Part shown: positions 23,391 through 35,396 of the stretch, in pieces
How the letters are laid out: each line of letters starts with the position of its first letter
Position numbering within the stretch: the stretch's first letter is position 1
Origin: Orbilia blumenaviensis
Taxonomy: Eukaryota; Ascomycota; Orbiliomycetes; Orbiliales; Orbiliaceae
Assembly (NCBI GenBank): GCA_036872755.1
Contig: JAVHNS010000005.1
Location: forward strand, 2,046,001 to 2,110,000
Direction of reading: 5' to 3'
DNA: 64,000 nucleotides
Position numbers and translations under genes: made by a program
Notes under the pieces: generated by a model
What the model was told of the DNA's origin: nothing
The model's input: only the letters and a program-made list of their open reading frames with translations
The model's database searches: none

Positions 23391-24214
23391 ATGTCGACAA
23401 TGTCATCGCAATCACTCCCATTCCTTTCGAAAGACGCGTTCGCAACTGCGATCGAGCATCTCGCGCACCATATTGATACATACTCGCCGTATCTGTCGTA
23501 TGAAATCAAGACCTCGGCTGTAGGTGGCGTTTTCTCTCTCTCTCTGTGGGATTGATGCATATCATAATTGATGCTTATGCCGCTGGGTGTACTGCGGACA
23601 GTTTGATAAAGAAGATCTGTACATCGAGATCACGAGGACGATATCTTCGGAGACCGGTCAGGCTACGAGTCAAAATGGAGACGAAGATGGCGACTTTAAT
23701 GCCGAGATCGAAGAGGATGAAGAAGACGACGACGACGTACGTCAAAATCATTCCGTGCAAATGCTTATCTAGAACTATCGTATACGTGAAATGTACGAGA
23801 CTATACGTGAAATATTCTGACATGTCGGTTTTTAATTAGCCGGAAGAATTTATTCGACCCTTGTCGACTCCGACTCACAGAGTAACATACTCAATTACAC
23901 TCTCACCAATCTACTCTGTTCCCATCCTCCACTTCTCAATTAATACTCCGCCACCGACCCCGCCAACCCCCGTTTCCTTGGATGATGTATATGAACTACT
24001 TGTCCCGCCAAGTAAGAGGGAGGAGGTTCGAGGATTGGGAGTTCAAGGAGGGATTAGTCAGTGTGAGCATCCTTATACTGGGAAGGTTGTATGGTTCATA
24101 CATCCTTGCAGGACTGGGGATGTATTAAGAGAGTTTGGAGAAGGGTTAACAATCGAGCGGTATCTGAGCATTTGGATCGGGGTATTTGGAGGGGTCGCGG
24201 GGCTGGTTTTATGA
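23391..24214 (+). CDS. ATG10: Atg10-like E2 ubiquitin-like conjugating enzyme
   Basis: Three exons: 23391-23519, 23602-23736, 23840-24214, all phase 0; 212 aa. The last exon carries the Atg10 signature: VTYSITLSPIYSVPILHF, then GVQGGISQCEHPYTGK and WFIHPCRTGDVL, with the catalytic cysteine at about residue 178 in HPC, and a C-terminal ERYLSIWIGVFGGVAGL. Atg10 is the E2 that accepts Atg12 from Atg7 and transfers it to Atg5, so it acts in autophagosome formation in the cytosol. Residues about 65-90 form an acidic insert, common between the N-terminal strands and the core. The start could also be the in-frame ATG at 23358 or 23400; I chose 23391 because the conserved helix (SKDAFATAIEHL) begins shortly after. 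Convergent with the snRNP gene. Confidence 0.85.
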
Positions 24215-24535
24215 AATTTTTACTGTTTATTCACTACAGAGACAGTTTCTTATATCTGGAAAGGGTTTTCAGCGAGAAAAGTTTTAGGTTGTGCGAGCTC
24301 ACACAGATGGTGTCTTTAGCAAGCAGGAATATGGGCCTGCATTAATTCATTCATGGTCAATCTGGGTCCCTGATTTGCAGAATTAACTTTTAGAGGCTAC
24401 CGATTTATATATTGGTTCCTGTACCTTCATGGATGTAATCCGGATCCACTGGCTAACCTGATATGTATCAGGGTATACTGGTACCACATACAGTGGTAAT
24501 TTCATGCAGTTCCCTCATGCAACATGTACAGCCCC
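24215..24535. other. Convergent 3' intergenic region ATG10 / U2B''
   Basis: About 320 bp between two stop codons on opposite strands. It holds both 3' UTRs; nothing else seen. Confidence 0.5.
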
Positions 24536-25548
24536 TCAGTCATCATCATCCTCAACTTCCATCTCTACATCCGATTGCTCTGATTCTAAGCATCCCAAAA
24601 ACCAGCGCATTAGCAATGAAACTCCATAAAGTAGAAAATAGCCAAAGGCGATGATATAGAGGCATACCACTCTCGTCTCTCCTCCTCTTCGTGCCCTGTG
24701 CACCATCTGCAGGCGCAGCGTTAAGTCCAGGCCCTGAAGCTACATCATCGCTACTCTTCTGCCCGGGTAGCGGCGCAAACCCTGATCCACCGGCCGCACC
24801 ACCACCTGCAGCAGCTGTCGACGAGTCGTCCCCGGTACGGAGAGAGGGCATACGGTATGTCCCATCTAGCTTGGCAATTGTGTCGGACTTTGATTTTGCG
24901 TATTGGATTCTCTGACAAGTTTTCCGCTCCCCGGTGGGTTGCTGTTAGCATCGAAATTGCTAACTCTGGTTTCGGGGATTGTAATTGATTTTGTTGGAGT
25001 AGGAAGATGTGTATTTGGGTGGGTGGGGAGGATACGGTTAGGTAATCCTGGGTTCGTACCTCAAAGTCATTGGATCTTTGAGGGGCGATTGAAGAGGTTC
25101 TAGATGTCGACCTTACCGTTCAGACTTCAAACCCAAAGAAAGAACATACCCCAATACCACGGGCAAAAAGAAAAAGAGAGAGAAGGAAGATGAAGAAAAG
25201 AAACTTCCAACAACACTATTGCAGTGCTGAAGAGAAGGAAGCTGGAAGATAAGCTCTTACCATTTCCTTTCCGAAGATAACCATCCCTTGACACCCCCTC
25301 ATAGCAGTACTAGCTCCTGCAATATCTCGGAATGCAACGTGCGCCTGTCCTCGCATTTTCGCGGTTTTCAAAGCGATTACATCGAGGACTACGCCGTACG
25401 TGCTGAAGAGGGTATATAACGCGATTTTCAGGTCGGGTTTGTGGATTTTATCGTTGAGATTGGAGATGTAGAGGGTCTGATTCGGTGGAATGGAGTTTGC
25501 AGAACCTGGAGCTGGGGCGCGCGGGGGAGGGGGACGAGTGGCGGACAT
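24536..25548 (-). CDS. U2 snRNP B''/U1A-like RNA-binding protein
   Basis: Three exons: 25548-25261, 24911-24668, 24585-24536, with a long first intron (349 bp) and a second of 82 bp; 193 aa. One RRM at about residues 20-110: RNP2 is LYISNL within NQTLYISNLNDKI, RNP1 is RGQAHVAF. The first splice joins GKEM|RIQYAKSKSDTIAKLDGTY, the conserved end of the U1A/U2B'' RRM. A Gly/Ala-rich linker and a basic TKRRRDES cluster follow, then an acidic tail (VEMEVEDDDD) after the last splice. A single RRM and this length fit the fungal U2B''/Msl1 type, which binds U2 snRNA stem-loop IV with U2A'. U1A-like function cannot be excluded. Nuclear, spliceosomal. Confidence 0.9.
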
Positions 25549-26098
25549 CTTCAATGGTGATGATGGTGGATGGCGGTGTGGTGGAGGTTGTAGCGTGAGG
25601 TTGATGGGGATCGCGAGATTGGGTGCTTGAGTTTGTGCTAAAATCTTGGCTTTGATAGCACCCTTGTCAGCAAGCTGCCTCGAGAGACCAGCAAACCCCG
25701 GCCATAACACTTCAATCCCAGTAAATATCTAGTCTTCAGGTCACCCCATAGCCGCAGCGGGCATAATTACGATACCGATTGTCGTGATTCCTAATAGTTA
25801 CTAAAGTATTTTATTTACCTTCAGCTTTTGCTTTATTGAAATCTGAAATGGATTGAATTGAATGGAAATATATGTCGAGATACTAGAATTGATCTGTATC
25901 GCTGATTGGTACCAGTCTTAGAGGTATATTCTGAGAAGTGGTGTAAGTACAACCGAATTTCTAGATTTTAAACTTTTCTAAACGCCTGAAATGACAAATA
26001 TTTCCCCCTCGAACGCCTAAAGTCATCCAGCATTTTTATATCCCGTAGGAGATCAGATAGTAATGAAACGATAAAAGGCATGGAAAAAGAGGTTAATG
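25549..26098. other. Intergenic: U2B'' promoter and RAD7 3' end
   Basis: About 550 bp. The part next to 25548 must hold the U2B'' promoter; the part next to 26099 the RAD7 3' UTR. No other feature seen. Confidence 0.5.
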
Positions 26099-28294
26099 TT
26101 AGGTAAGAATATCCGCTTCTCTCCCTACCAACATCACTCCTTCCCTCCATGTACATGCGTCAGTGATCTTGTGGCACCCCCAAACCTTCAATGATTTTAG
26201 TTCAGGTGCAGCTTTCAAGATCGTTTCGACAACGCTATCATTGACAGATCTGACAAAACTGACATCCAACACTTCCAATTGTGGGAGGTTAACCTCCTGT
26301 AAGAAGTTCCAAGCGTCCACGTCGATGTCTTTGCAGCTGTTAACCGATAGTTTTTCAAGAGTCCGGCCAGAATGGTCTATAATTCGTGCAAACCCGGCAG
26401 ACTGCAAATTATCGCACCGCTTAAGTGAAAGCTCCTTTAAGCCATAATTTCGTGGCCAATCCGTAAATAGCTGGGAAATGCCGTCGTTGGTGAGTAGTTC
26501 TACTTCAGCGAGGTTGAGAACGTCAAGACGACCGCATGAATAGTGGATTGCTCGTAAAGTTTCATCGGTGAGCTCCGCACAGCCATCCAAAGTAAGCTCC
26601 GAGAGACCAGAACCACAGGTATTGAGGACATCCACAATTGGGCCGTCAGTTATTGATTGTCCGGGGTCAGTGATTTCCAAAACCCTCAAATTCGGAAGCC
26701 CAGTAAGAAGACGCACACTCTCATCGTCCAAATGGGTGATGACACGAAGCCGGAGGACTTCCAGGTCTGGGCAGTTATCCACTAGTGCTTCCAAGGCTGC
26801 AACTTTGAAACGAGAAGTATCGCCGATGGCAAATTCTGTGAGGCGGCGACCGATAGTTTGGAAGAAGCGGACATAGCATTCTTCTGTGACGTTGAAGGCA
26901 CCATAGAGCTCAAGTGACGTGAGCTGCCTCAGCTGGGTTCCATAGTAGTCGAGGCATTCGTCATTCATGAGACCGCACCAGCCCAGGTGGAGACGGCGGA
27001 CGGTAGGAACCAGTGCCCCAATTTCGCGAAGGCTATTCGCAGAAACCTCTGTAGAGTTATTAATATACGTCTGAATATTAAAGCCGTGTAAATGGGTGGT
27101 TTAACTTACTACTGCAGTCATAGAAGCGAACTAGGTGCTCTGCAGGCTCAAAGAAGAGTTTGACCGTGTCATCGTTCAAACGACGATTTTTGCAAATAAT
27201 CTGTGAAATTTTGTCGACATTATGAGAGCCGATGTACCCAAGAGTCTCGACATCATCAATATGCTTTGCGACAAGATTGATACAAATCTCCTGGAGAGAC
27301 TTAACGGCGCTAGCGTCGCCATCGAGGAGCGCCCGTGCCTGAGACTTTTTGTTGGTCCGTGTGGTCTGCTTCTTCTTCCGAGCAACCTTTTCGGCGGGAG
27401 CGTTTTTGTTGCCACATTTGTAGCAAAGGAGGCCATCTCCGCTGTCCGAAGAACGAGAGTAAGGCGTGACGGTAAAACGGCAATCGCAATCAGCGCAGAA
27501 GGCTATTTGGCCCGGAACAGGGGCGCTGGCGGAGTTAGTAGGGTCCTCGAAATCAGAACCCTCTTCTTCCTCCATCCGCCGCCGTTCTTCAGCCTTTTTC
27601 CTTTTAAGCTGGGCCTTTGTTGGCTTTCTAGACCTAGTAGCACGAACTGCCACCAATTCCTCTTCCGCTTCATCCTCTTCCTCGAATTCATCTTCAGAAT
27701 CCTTGACCGTAGCAGTAGATTTACGCTTTCTCTTTGATGCAACGGTAAGTTTTATTTCAGTAGTAGCAGCAGCGCGAGAAGGCCGGCCGCGTCGGGTTTT
27801 GATAGGTTCCTCTTCTTCCACGTCCAGCATTTCCTCGTCATTGTCTTCATCTGGGGCCTTGGAAGTCTTTTTACGATGGACAGAAGCTGTTGCAGAAGAT
27901 TCTCCAACCTCTTCATCCCAGTCTTCGTCTTCCTCATCTTCAGCATCAGCTGCATCTCTAGCGGCAATTATTGCAGCTGCGTCTACGTTCGCCCGTCTAC
28001 GGTTTTCATCATTTCTAGCGCGGATAGCAGCACCTGCTAAATTTTGAATTCTCGTTGTATCGATGCCTTTTTCCTATAACGACGTGAGTAAAGGTAAGAC
28101 GATATAAGCAAATCATAAAGGCGAGATGATTCGATAAAACTTACACGTAAGAACTCAGTGAGGGCAGAATTTGGACCACTGACGTGGGATCCGCGGGGAG
28201 TACGGCGGGACCTGGCATTGGCACGATATCAAGATTAGCGAATCCGTAAACGGTTAAGTCAATATACCCAAGGCTGCAAGGATCCGGCATACAT
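26099..28294 (-). CDS. RAD7: DNA repair protein Rad7 (LRR, global-genome NER)
   Basis: Five coding exons: 28294-28293 (AT of the start codon), 28211-28145, 28073-27110, 27048-26099; the first two are joined across an 81-bp intron, giving 660 aa in total. The mature start reads MSRRTPRGSHVSGPNSALTEFLR, a conserved Rad7 N-terminus. A long acidic/basic low-complexity region follows, with AT-hook-like RRGRPSR. Then a zinc-binding block (CADCDCRF ... CYKCGNK) and a Rad7 segment (KISQIICKNRRLNDDTVKLF), and about ten leucine-rich repeats of the cysteine-containing type (LSELTLDGCAELTDETLRAI, LKSLKVWGCHKITDACTW). With Rad16 it forms NEF4, which finds lesions in non-transcribed chromatin and acts with Elc1/Cul3 as a ubiquitin ligase in yeast. 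It lies head-to-head with RAD16. (The 2-bp exon is counted as one of four coding exons plus UTR sequence upstream.). Confidence 0.9.
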
Positions 28295-29100
28295 CTTGAA
28301 AGTTGACGATTCAATTTAATGATTTTAGATCTAACAGGTAATGTGATGAGGCAGCGAAGATTGGTTGATGATAGGGTTCAAATGTTACAAAGGAAGGAAT
28401 CAAGGTGGGAGGCATGCTTCTGCTAGAGAGAAACAGCAATAACAACAACAACAGCACATTTTCTAGCAGGCAGGAGATAGTGGGATGGAGACGGAGCGAA
28501 AGAGCGGGTGTCAGGAGAGGGACCTGCTCACGTAATCCGTTTGCCCCAAAAGCAATATAGTTTCCTAATCAGGACAAGAGCGGGCAAAAATGTGACTTCG
28601 CGCCAGCCCATTTACGCGGTATCCATGCCAAAAGCATGTTCGACCAAGCTCTAATTGGTCGATTACCTCCTATCCAACCCGGTTGCGAGGCAAAAGTATG
28701 AGTCTCTCCTGTCTTGGCCTTCTGTTGCGCAGAGATCGAGAAACAAACTCAAATCTCCTTTTTTTTTCCTTACCCGATGCCTTTGTTAGTTTGTGAAACC
28801 GTATATTTATGAAGGATTTTCTGTTTATTTTCTTCTGAAGATTACCAGGCTATCTTGCAGAAGATAGTTTTGATTGTCAGCTTTCGAGTTGGGCTACAAC
28901 GCGTTGGTTACAGCGTCCTTCGTGCCCTCCAGCTGCCGATTAATTCTCTTAAGCCTTTCACCCCACCTCTTACCTAGGTATTCTTCCTTACAGCGGCAAT
29001 ACGCTTCCATCCTCCATCTTCCGTAAGCACTTCTTACGGTTGCCGCTACTATTGCTCTTTTGTTTTTTAAAACCCTCATATCCCTAATCTATACACTACC
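28295..29100. promoter_or_regulatory. Shared RAD7-RAD16 divergent intergenic region
   Basis: 806 bp between the split start codon of RAD7 (-) and the start of RAD16 (+). It includes RAD7 5' UTR next to 28295, and T-rich and C/T-rich tracts at 28760-28830 and near 29060. Both genes must be driven from here, so co-regulation is plausible. I could not identify a specific factor site. Confidence 0.5.
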
Positions 29101-32100
29101 ATGCCCCGTAAGTGTATCAGCATCAATGTTCCCGCGGCTGCATAGTTCCGAACGTTAGAAGCTAATGGTTGTTGACCTAAATAGCAAAATCATCCAGGGT
29201 GTCCCCGGGACCCCGTACCAGAGCTACCCGTGCAAGCTCGAGGGTATCTTCAAGAGCTTCTTCCCAAGCCGCTACACCACAGAGCGCAGCAAAAACCTCT
29301 CGCCGTGGTCGTCCCGCCAAGAGCAAGCTTGTGATCTCTGGTGTTGACAAGGAGGAAGAAGATGACTTTGAGGTTCCTGCTACGGATAGTGAACCTGAAT
29401 CAGATGCTTCCAATGGAGCCAAGAGACGCCGCACTGGTCGGGATTCCAAAATTGCTGTTGTTATTCCTCCAAGATTATCAAGCAAGACCAAATCTGGTAC
29501 TAGCATTACCAGTTCAGCTTCATTGTCTCCATCCTCTGCTTTGCTCAACACCCCTCCTACGTCTATTTCCGCGACAAGCACTCGCGCGTCTAGTCGTGCG
29601 GCCACGAGAAAGGCATTGTCCATTGCAGATATTAAGGATAGTGATGACGATGAAGATGCCATTGCTCTGTCTACCACTAAGAAGGGAAAGGGCATTTCTA
29701 AGGCTATGAATTCCGCTTCCGAGCCCGCACAGAGGCGATTTCCTAGTAGGAGGTCTACTCTCAATATGCCGGAGCCTGATCCTGTGCCTGCTGCCGGGGA
29801 CGGTTCCGGTGAGAGCGAGAGTGAACTTAGCGAGCCACCATCTGAAGAAGACGACGATGCCTACGAGGAAGAAGATGAGGAGGACGCATACGAAGACCAG
29901 GAAAAAGAGGAAGAGGAAGATGTTTATGACCCACAATACAGTGAAAGCGAAGCTAATGAGTCGGATGATCCTGTCTCTACTGCTATCCAGAGAGCTGCCA
30001 GCGCTACTGCCGCTGCACCTCCTCCGGCTACTAATAGAAGGGGTAGACGTAGAACGCAGAAAACCACTAGGGTTTGTGTCCCCTCATTTCCTACATTCCC
30101 TCCCAGCACACCCTCAACCCGTAGTTTAACCGCCAGTATATCCCCAAATTATGCCCGAAGCAGACGAAAAGGCTAACACACCGTTAACAAAGGCCGAAAG
30201 AGAACGTGCTCAATTATACACCGCCCACCCGTACCTTGAGCACATCTGGACAGAGCTTGAAAAATGTGATCCGATCCCCACTCAGAAAGCGGAGCAACCG
30301 GAAGGTCTTTCGCTCACCATGCTTCCGTTTCAACTTGAAGGGTTGAACTGGTTAAAGAAGCAAGAACGTACCAGATTCCATGGTGGTATCCTTGCCGACG
30401 AGATGGGCATGGGAAAAACTATCCAGACAATCGCTTTGTTGATGGAAAAGCCTCGTCCAAAGGAACCCTGTTTGGTTGTTGCTCCCACTGTTGCACTTAT
30501 ACAATGGCGTAATGAGATAGAAAAGCATACCAACAACGCTTTGAAGGTTCTTATTTTTCATGGGCAAACCAAAGAGACGACAGTCAGCGGGATCAGGAAA
30601 CACGATGTCGTCCTAACGACATGTAGGTTGCCTACCCTTGCTTTTCGCTTTTAGTGCATCGCTGATGGAAACAGACGGCTCTCTTGAATCTGTTTTCCGC
30701 AAACAAAACAGTGGTTTTAAACGTAAGGACGGTATCTACAAAGAGAACAGCGTTCTCCATGCTGTTAACTGGCATCGTGTTGTCCTTGATGAGGCTCATA
30801 ATATTAAGGTATTGGCTTTAAACCCTTATGGCATTATAGTACCTTGTCTAACATTAGTAGGACCGTGCTTGCAACACCGCTCGTGCTGTTTTCGCCCTTA
30901 AGACAAAGTACAAACTCTGTCTATCTGGGACTCCACTCCAGAACCGTATTGGAGAGCTCTTTTCACTTCTCCGTTTCCTAGACGCTGACCCATTTAGCAT
31001 GTACTTTTGTCGTAAATGTCCCTGCAAGTGCACAACCTGGAAATTTAAGGATTACCGTCATTGTGACCATTGTGGGCACACGCCTATGGAGCATAGTGAG
31101 TTGTCCCAGCATCCATTTATTCTTACACTCCCGTCTAATAGGTGTAGTTTGCTTCTTCAACTACGATATCCTAAAGCCAATTCAGAACTACGGACATGAA
31201 GGACCTGGTAGAGTCGCGTTCGAAAAGCTTCAGTCGTTACTCAAGCTCATCATGCTCCGTCGTACCAAAGTTCAGCGGGCAGATGACTTAGGCCTCCCTC
31301 CTCGTGTTGTTAAAGTTCGTCGTGACTATTTCAACGAAGAGGAGCTTGATCTATATGAGAGCATCTACGGAGATAGCAAACGTAAATTCAATACTTACGT
31401 TGCCACTGGTGTTGTCTTGAACAACTACGCCAATATCTTCAGTCTGATCACCCGTATGCGCCAGCTTGCAGATCATCCAGATCTTGTTCTTAGGCGCCAC
31501 ATCGGCGAAGAGGGAAACAACAACCTAGTTTGTTGTATCTGTGACGAAGAAGCGGAAGAGGCAATCAAGTCCAAATGCCACCATACTTTCTGTCGTCTTT
31601 GTGTTCAACGCTATCTTGACACATACTCCGGCGATGGGTCACCAGACTGTCCAACTTGTCATTTGGCTTTGAACATTGATTTGACCCAACCCGCTCTCGA
31701 AGCCGCCTACGAGACTGTCAAAAAAGGCTCTATCATCAACCGTATCGATATTAACAACTGGCGTAGCTCAACCAAAATCGAGGCCTTGGTTGAGGAACTT
31801 GCCAACCTTCGTAGCAAGAGCCGCACCATTAAGTCTATCGTTTTCAGTCAGTTCACGAGCATGCTTCAGCTTGTCGAATGGCGCCTACGCAAAGCCGGAT
31901 TCTTGACGGTTATGCTCGAAGGATCGATGAGTCCTTCCCAACGTGACGCTTCAATCAAGTACTTCATGGAAAATGTTGAGGTCGAAGTTTTCTTGGTCTC
32001 ACTGAAAGCTGGAGGTGTTGCGCTGAACCTTGTCGAGGCCAGCCAGGTTTACATTATGGATCCTTGGTGGAATCCCAGTGTTGAATGGCAGAGCGGTGAT

Positions 32101-32393
32101 CGAATTCATCGTATTGGACAGACAAGAAACTGTTGCATCACGCGCATGGTCATTGAGGATAGTATTGAAAGTCGAATTATAGAACTGCAGGAAAAGAAAG
32201 CCAATATGATCAACGTAAGTCCCCGCCCCTACCACCCCGGAAAAGTAACAAGGTGCAAGCTTAATTGTCCCGTAACCCTATAATAAGACGATTACTAACT
32301 AACTTCATCAATGAACAGGCGACCATCGGGGGGGACCAAGGTGCAATGGATAGACTTAGTCCTGCAGACATGCAATTCTTGTTTAACAATTAG
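29101..32393 (+). CDS. RAD16: DNA repair protein Rad16 (SNF2 ATPase with RING finger)
   Basis: Seven exons: 29101-29107, 29185 to about 30075, 30137-30622, 30675-30808, 30861-31095, 31142-32214, 32319-32393; about 966 aa. The first splice gives [19 protein letters not shown]; another donor could give MPRKVSPGPR. The donor near 30043-30075 is uncertain. The N-terminal 300 residues are low-complexity and acidic. The SNF2 core has [17 protein letters not shown] (Walker A, about residue 386), [21 protein letters not shown] (DEAH), [19 protein letters not shown] and the helicase C motif [21 protein letters not shown]. Between the lobes lie a cysteine-rich CRKCPCKC segment and a C3HC4 RING ([11 protein letters not shown] ... 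CHHTFCRLC ... CPTC, about residue 715). The end [16 protein letters not shown] is typical of Rad16. The partner of Rad7 in global-genome nucleotide excision repair; nuclear. Confidence 0.9.
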
Positions 32394-32901
32394 GGGTAAA
32401 CGTAGGTTGCGGAGACTTTGTAGAGGAGGTATTGATATATAGCCTCTTCCTATATGCATATATGGTTGATACCTAAGTACCTAGGTAGCTAAAAACCGAG
32501 AGGGGAAAATTTAAAAACTATTTTGCAAAATTGTGGACTAGTCGATCTGGGTGTTCCGTGGTTTGATTTTTGCGGCTTGCATCTCTTACATTGTTTCAAA
32601 AGTTTACTTTCAGTTGTTTATTGGTTATCCGTTCTTCGAACAGCACCCGGCGCACGGAAGGATAATAGGATGGCGTTCGGAGGCTGTTTATCACCACACT
32701 CTTTACTTGTATCTCTGTCCCTGGCTAAAATGCATTGTCTATCCTGCCCAATTGCATACACTTGATGTGTAGTCTCACTCAAAAGCACATGGTTCCTGTG
32801 AAGCTATGATAGCCCAGATCGTCCACCCATGTGTGCTACACATGCTGCTATTCACCACAACAATGTTTATGATAGATATCAGAGTCTGAACGACATCGAA
32901 G
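32394..32901. other. Intergenic downstream of RAD16
   Basis: About 500 bp, AT-rich near RAD16. It contains the RAD16 3' UTR and the promoter of the next gene. No gene seen. Confidence 0.5.
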
Positions 32902-35396
32902 ATGGACGGGAAGCTAGAAGCAGCTGAAGACTCCTTGAGAAGCCCTTCTTCATGCCAGTTACCCCTTCTTCTTCTTCCCGCCCTTTTTCCTTATCACCAC
33001 CAACATCTACAGCTTCATCAGAATCACTGTCATCTTTGTCTCCATCAGTATTTCATTTTTAGTAACCATCTGGTCAGATCTCATCCGATCATCTCCCTAT
33101 TCACTTGGAGGCACAGCTCACGAGGCCAAAAATATCCTCGCCAGCGAAAGTGGTTAGATAGCGGGAGAGTAGGAAAGTACGGTATCAGTATGATAGGGTC
33201 AAGCCGTACCGCAGGAAGTTCACCTACCACTCCTTGCCCTCCTCCTCCTTCTACCCCTACTCCCACCACCCCTATCGTTCCGGCTAGTGTTTCGGCTTCG
33301 AGAGCCCCGTATATCTTCAGTGGTGCCCGGGTTTCGGCTAGGATCAGTGCTCAGCTGGTGCCCTCTGAGGTAGAGACAGCTGCGAATTCAAGTCTACCTT
33401 CTCGACCAATTGGTATCTTCACCTCGCTAGACCAGCCCGAGGTTTCATCGTCGCCTATCCAGACTCCTGCCATCCAGGCAGGGTCCAGACTATTCTTAAC
33501 GAACAGTCAGCTAGCATTCTCACCCCGTATTAGTCCTCGATCTGGCTCGACAAGTCGACCCGTGTGGCATTCGCGGCAAGTTGACATATCGTCCCACGAG
33601 GAGTTTCCAACTCTAGCAGCAGTAAGTCAGGTTAAGAAGCCCAAAAGAGGGTTTCATAAGGGAAAGGTTGAGAGGAAAGACATGGAAGAGGACCAGCAGA
33701 GGATTTATATCAGAGAAAACGGTGGTGGTGGTGGTGGCAGCAGTGGTGTTAGCATCGGCGCTCCTGGCTTTAATGCTGATATGAGTGAAGCTGAGGAAGA
33801 GACGCCGAAGACCTTGGACATCAACCAGGCGTCTATAAAACCTCACTCTGTAAACACGACCTCTCATCACCAACTTCTATCACGCCCATTCTCAGCACTT
33901 CTATCTCAAACATTTGCATTTCCGTTACATCCATCTTCACGAACACCTCCATCTTCACAAACACATTCATCATCAGTGAATCCATCGACACCCATATCCA
34001 ATCATCTCCAAACAGTCAATACAGCATCTCCATATTCAAATCCACGAAATTCATCACTTGGAATCGCTGTGCAAGTCTCTCAGCTAGCCTCGACGCCCAT
34101 TCATTTTCGAACTCGGCACTTACCACTCCCAGCAGCTACAAACCTCCAATTGCACAGTTCCCGAGCTAGCTCGTCACTGCTAGAGCTCCCTCCTACACCA
34201 ACTGGCGCACGAACATCCACACCTTCAATATATCGAGTTGAGTCTCCACAATCCCAAGATAAATCTCAGTCAGAATCATCCGGGTACTTCGATCTACCAA
34301 CCGATCCACACAGTCCACCTTCAAAGATGTCTACGGAAGGAAGAAACAAAATCCGGCCCCGTTGGTCATCAAGTTCCGAAGAGGTTGGCCGGGCCATGTA
34401 CAACGTCCTAAACAATCTTAACCCTCTCTACCTATCCGACGCTTTCAATAAAGCGGCAAGAGAACTTGGTGTTAAGGATCCGAATTCAGTTCTACGTGCT
34501 AGCATCGTGTCAAGAATGGATGGAATTCCCGATCCTCACACGCTCATGTGGAGCGGCCCCTGTCCCGCTCAGACTTTGTTCGCCGAACCAGTTACGCCAT
34601 GGGAGGACTTTGGACCACCCAATGAACAAGTTTTCTTGAGCGAGGAGCAGCTTATGAAGTTGGATTTTGCTATTCATAAGCTAGGGCCTGCTGGGTTGCG
34701 AGGTATAAATACTTATTTCCCCCTTCTTGGAACAACGTTGTTGACTAAGGATTTTCAACAGACACAATTGAATACGTCAGGTATACCTGTCTGCGAAACC
34801 TCCTGGCAGCATGGGGTGAGGACGACGTAAATAAGATTTGGAGAAAGTACCAGACGAATGGGACCAACCTATTCGGGGGGTATCCATACTCCTTGAGTAG
34901 GAAGGTCCAGATATTGATGCAGCACATTGAAGGGGCCGAACGTAAGTATCCTCCCTTTTCTCTAGGAGTATTTGAAGTCCGAGTGCTGATAGACTTGTTA
35001 GAACACATCACCTCTCAGTTGAACAAGAGGCAATTTGGTTCGGCGAGAGGCGACGCCGCCGGGCCATCGAATAGGAATCCACATGGGATGACCTCGTCGA
35101 CGGACAACAAAGTCCAAAGGACGGGGAGAATTCAGCCCAAGCCCAAAGGAAGAGGGGCGGGCAAAAGATCACCCGGAAGGAAGACCACTTCCCCCACTGC
35201 CCAAACATCAACGAATGTGGAGCTGAGCTCCGAGTCGAAGTCCTTTGTGGTGGTCCTCCAACTGGGGGCAATTTGGAACCCGGAGAAGTACCAGTGGTAT
35301 GTGAGCTCGTTCGAAGAGTCCGAGTTCGCGGAGATGATGCGTGCCCGCCATAGAGTCTTTGAGGCAGGCAAGGCGGGCAAGGGCATCGCACAGTAG
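32902..35396 (+). CDS. Low-complexity hypothetical protein
   Basis: Three exons join well: up to 34702, 34762-34941 and 35002-35396, restoring LRDTIEYVRYTCLRNLLAAWG and GAEQHITSQLNKRQFG. The start is uncertain. The ATG at 32902 gives an odd His/Leu-rich N-terminus; a start at 32952 with a small intron gives a more natural Ser/Pro-rich one; 33190 (MIGSSRTAGSSPTTP) is the first start inside clearly protein-like sequence. The middle is rich in Ser, Thr and Pro, with a poly-Gly run near 33720. A folded segment of about 200 residues begins at RPRWSSSSEEVGRAMYNVLNNL (base 34355), and the C-terminus (FVVVLQLGAIWNPEKYQWYV) is followed by a basic/Ala helix. I do not recognise a family. Disordered scaffold or regulator is possible; no function is proposed. 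Confidence 0.6.

Noticed and set aside
29177..29764. 195-codon minus-strand ORF opposite RAD16 exon 2
   Set aside because: It is the reverse shadow of the low-complexity Ser/Ala-rich N-terminus of Rad16.
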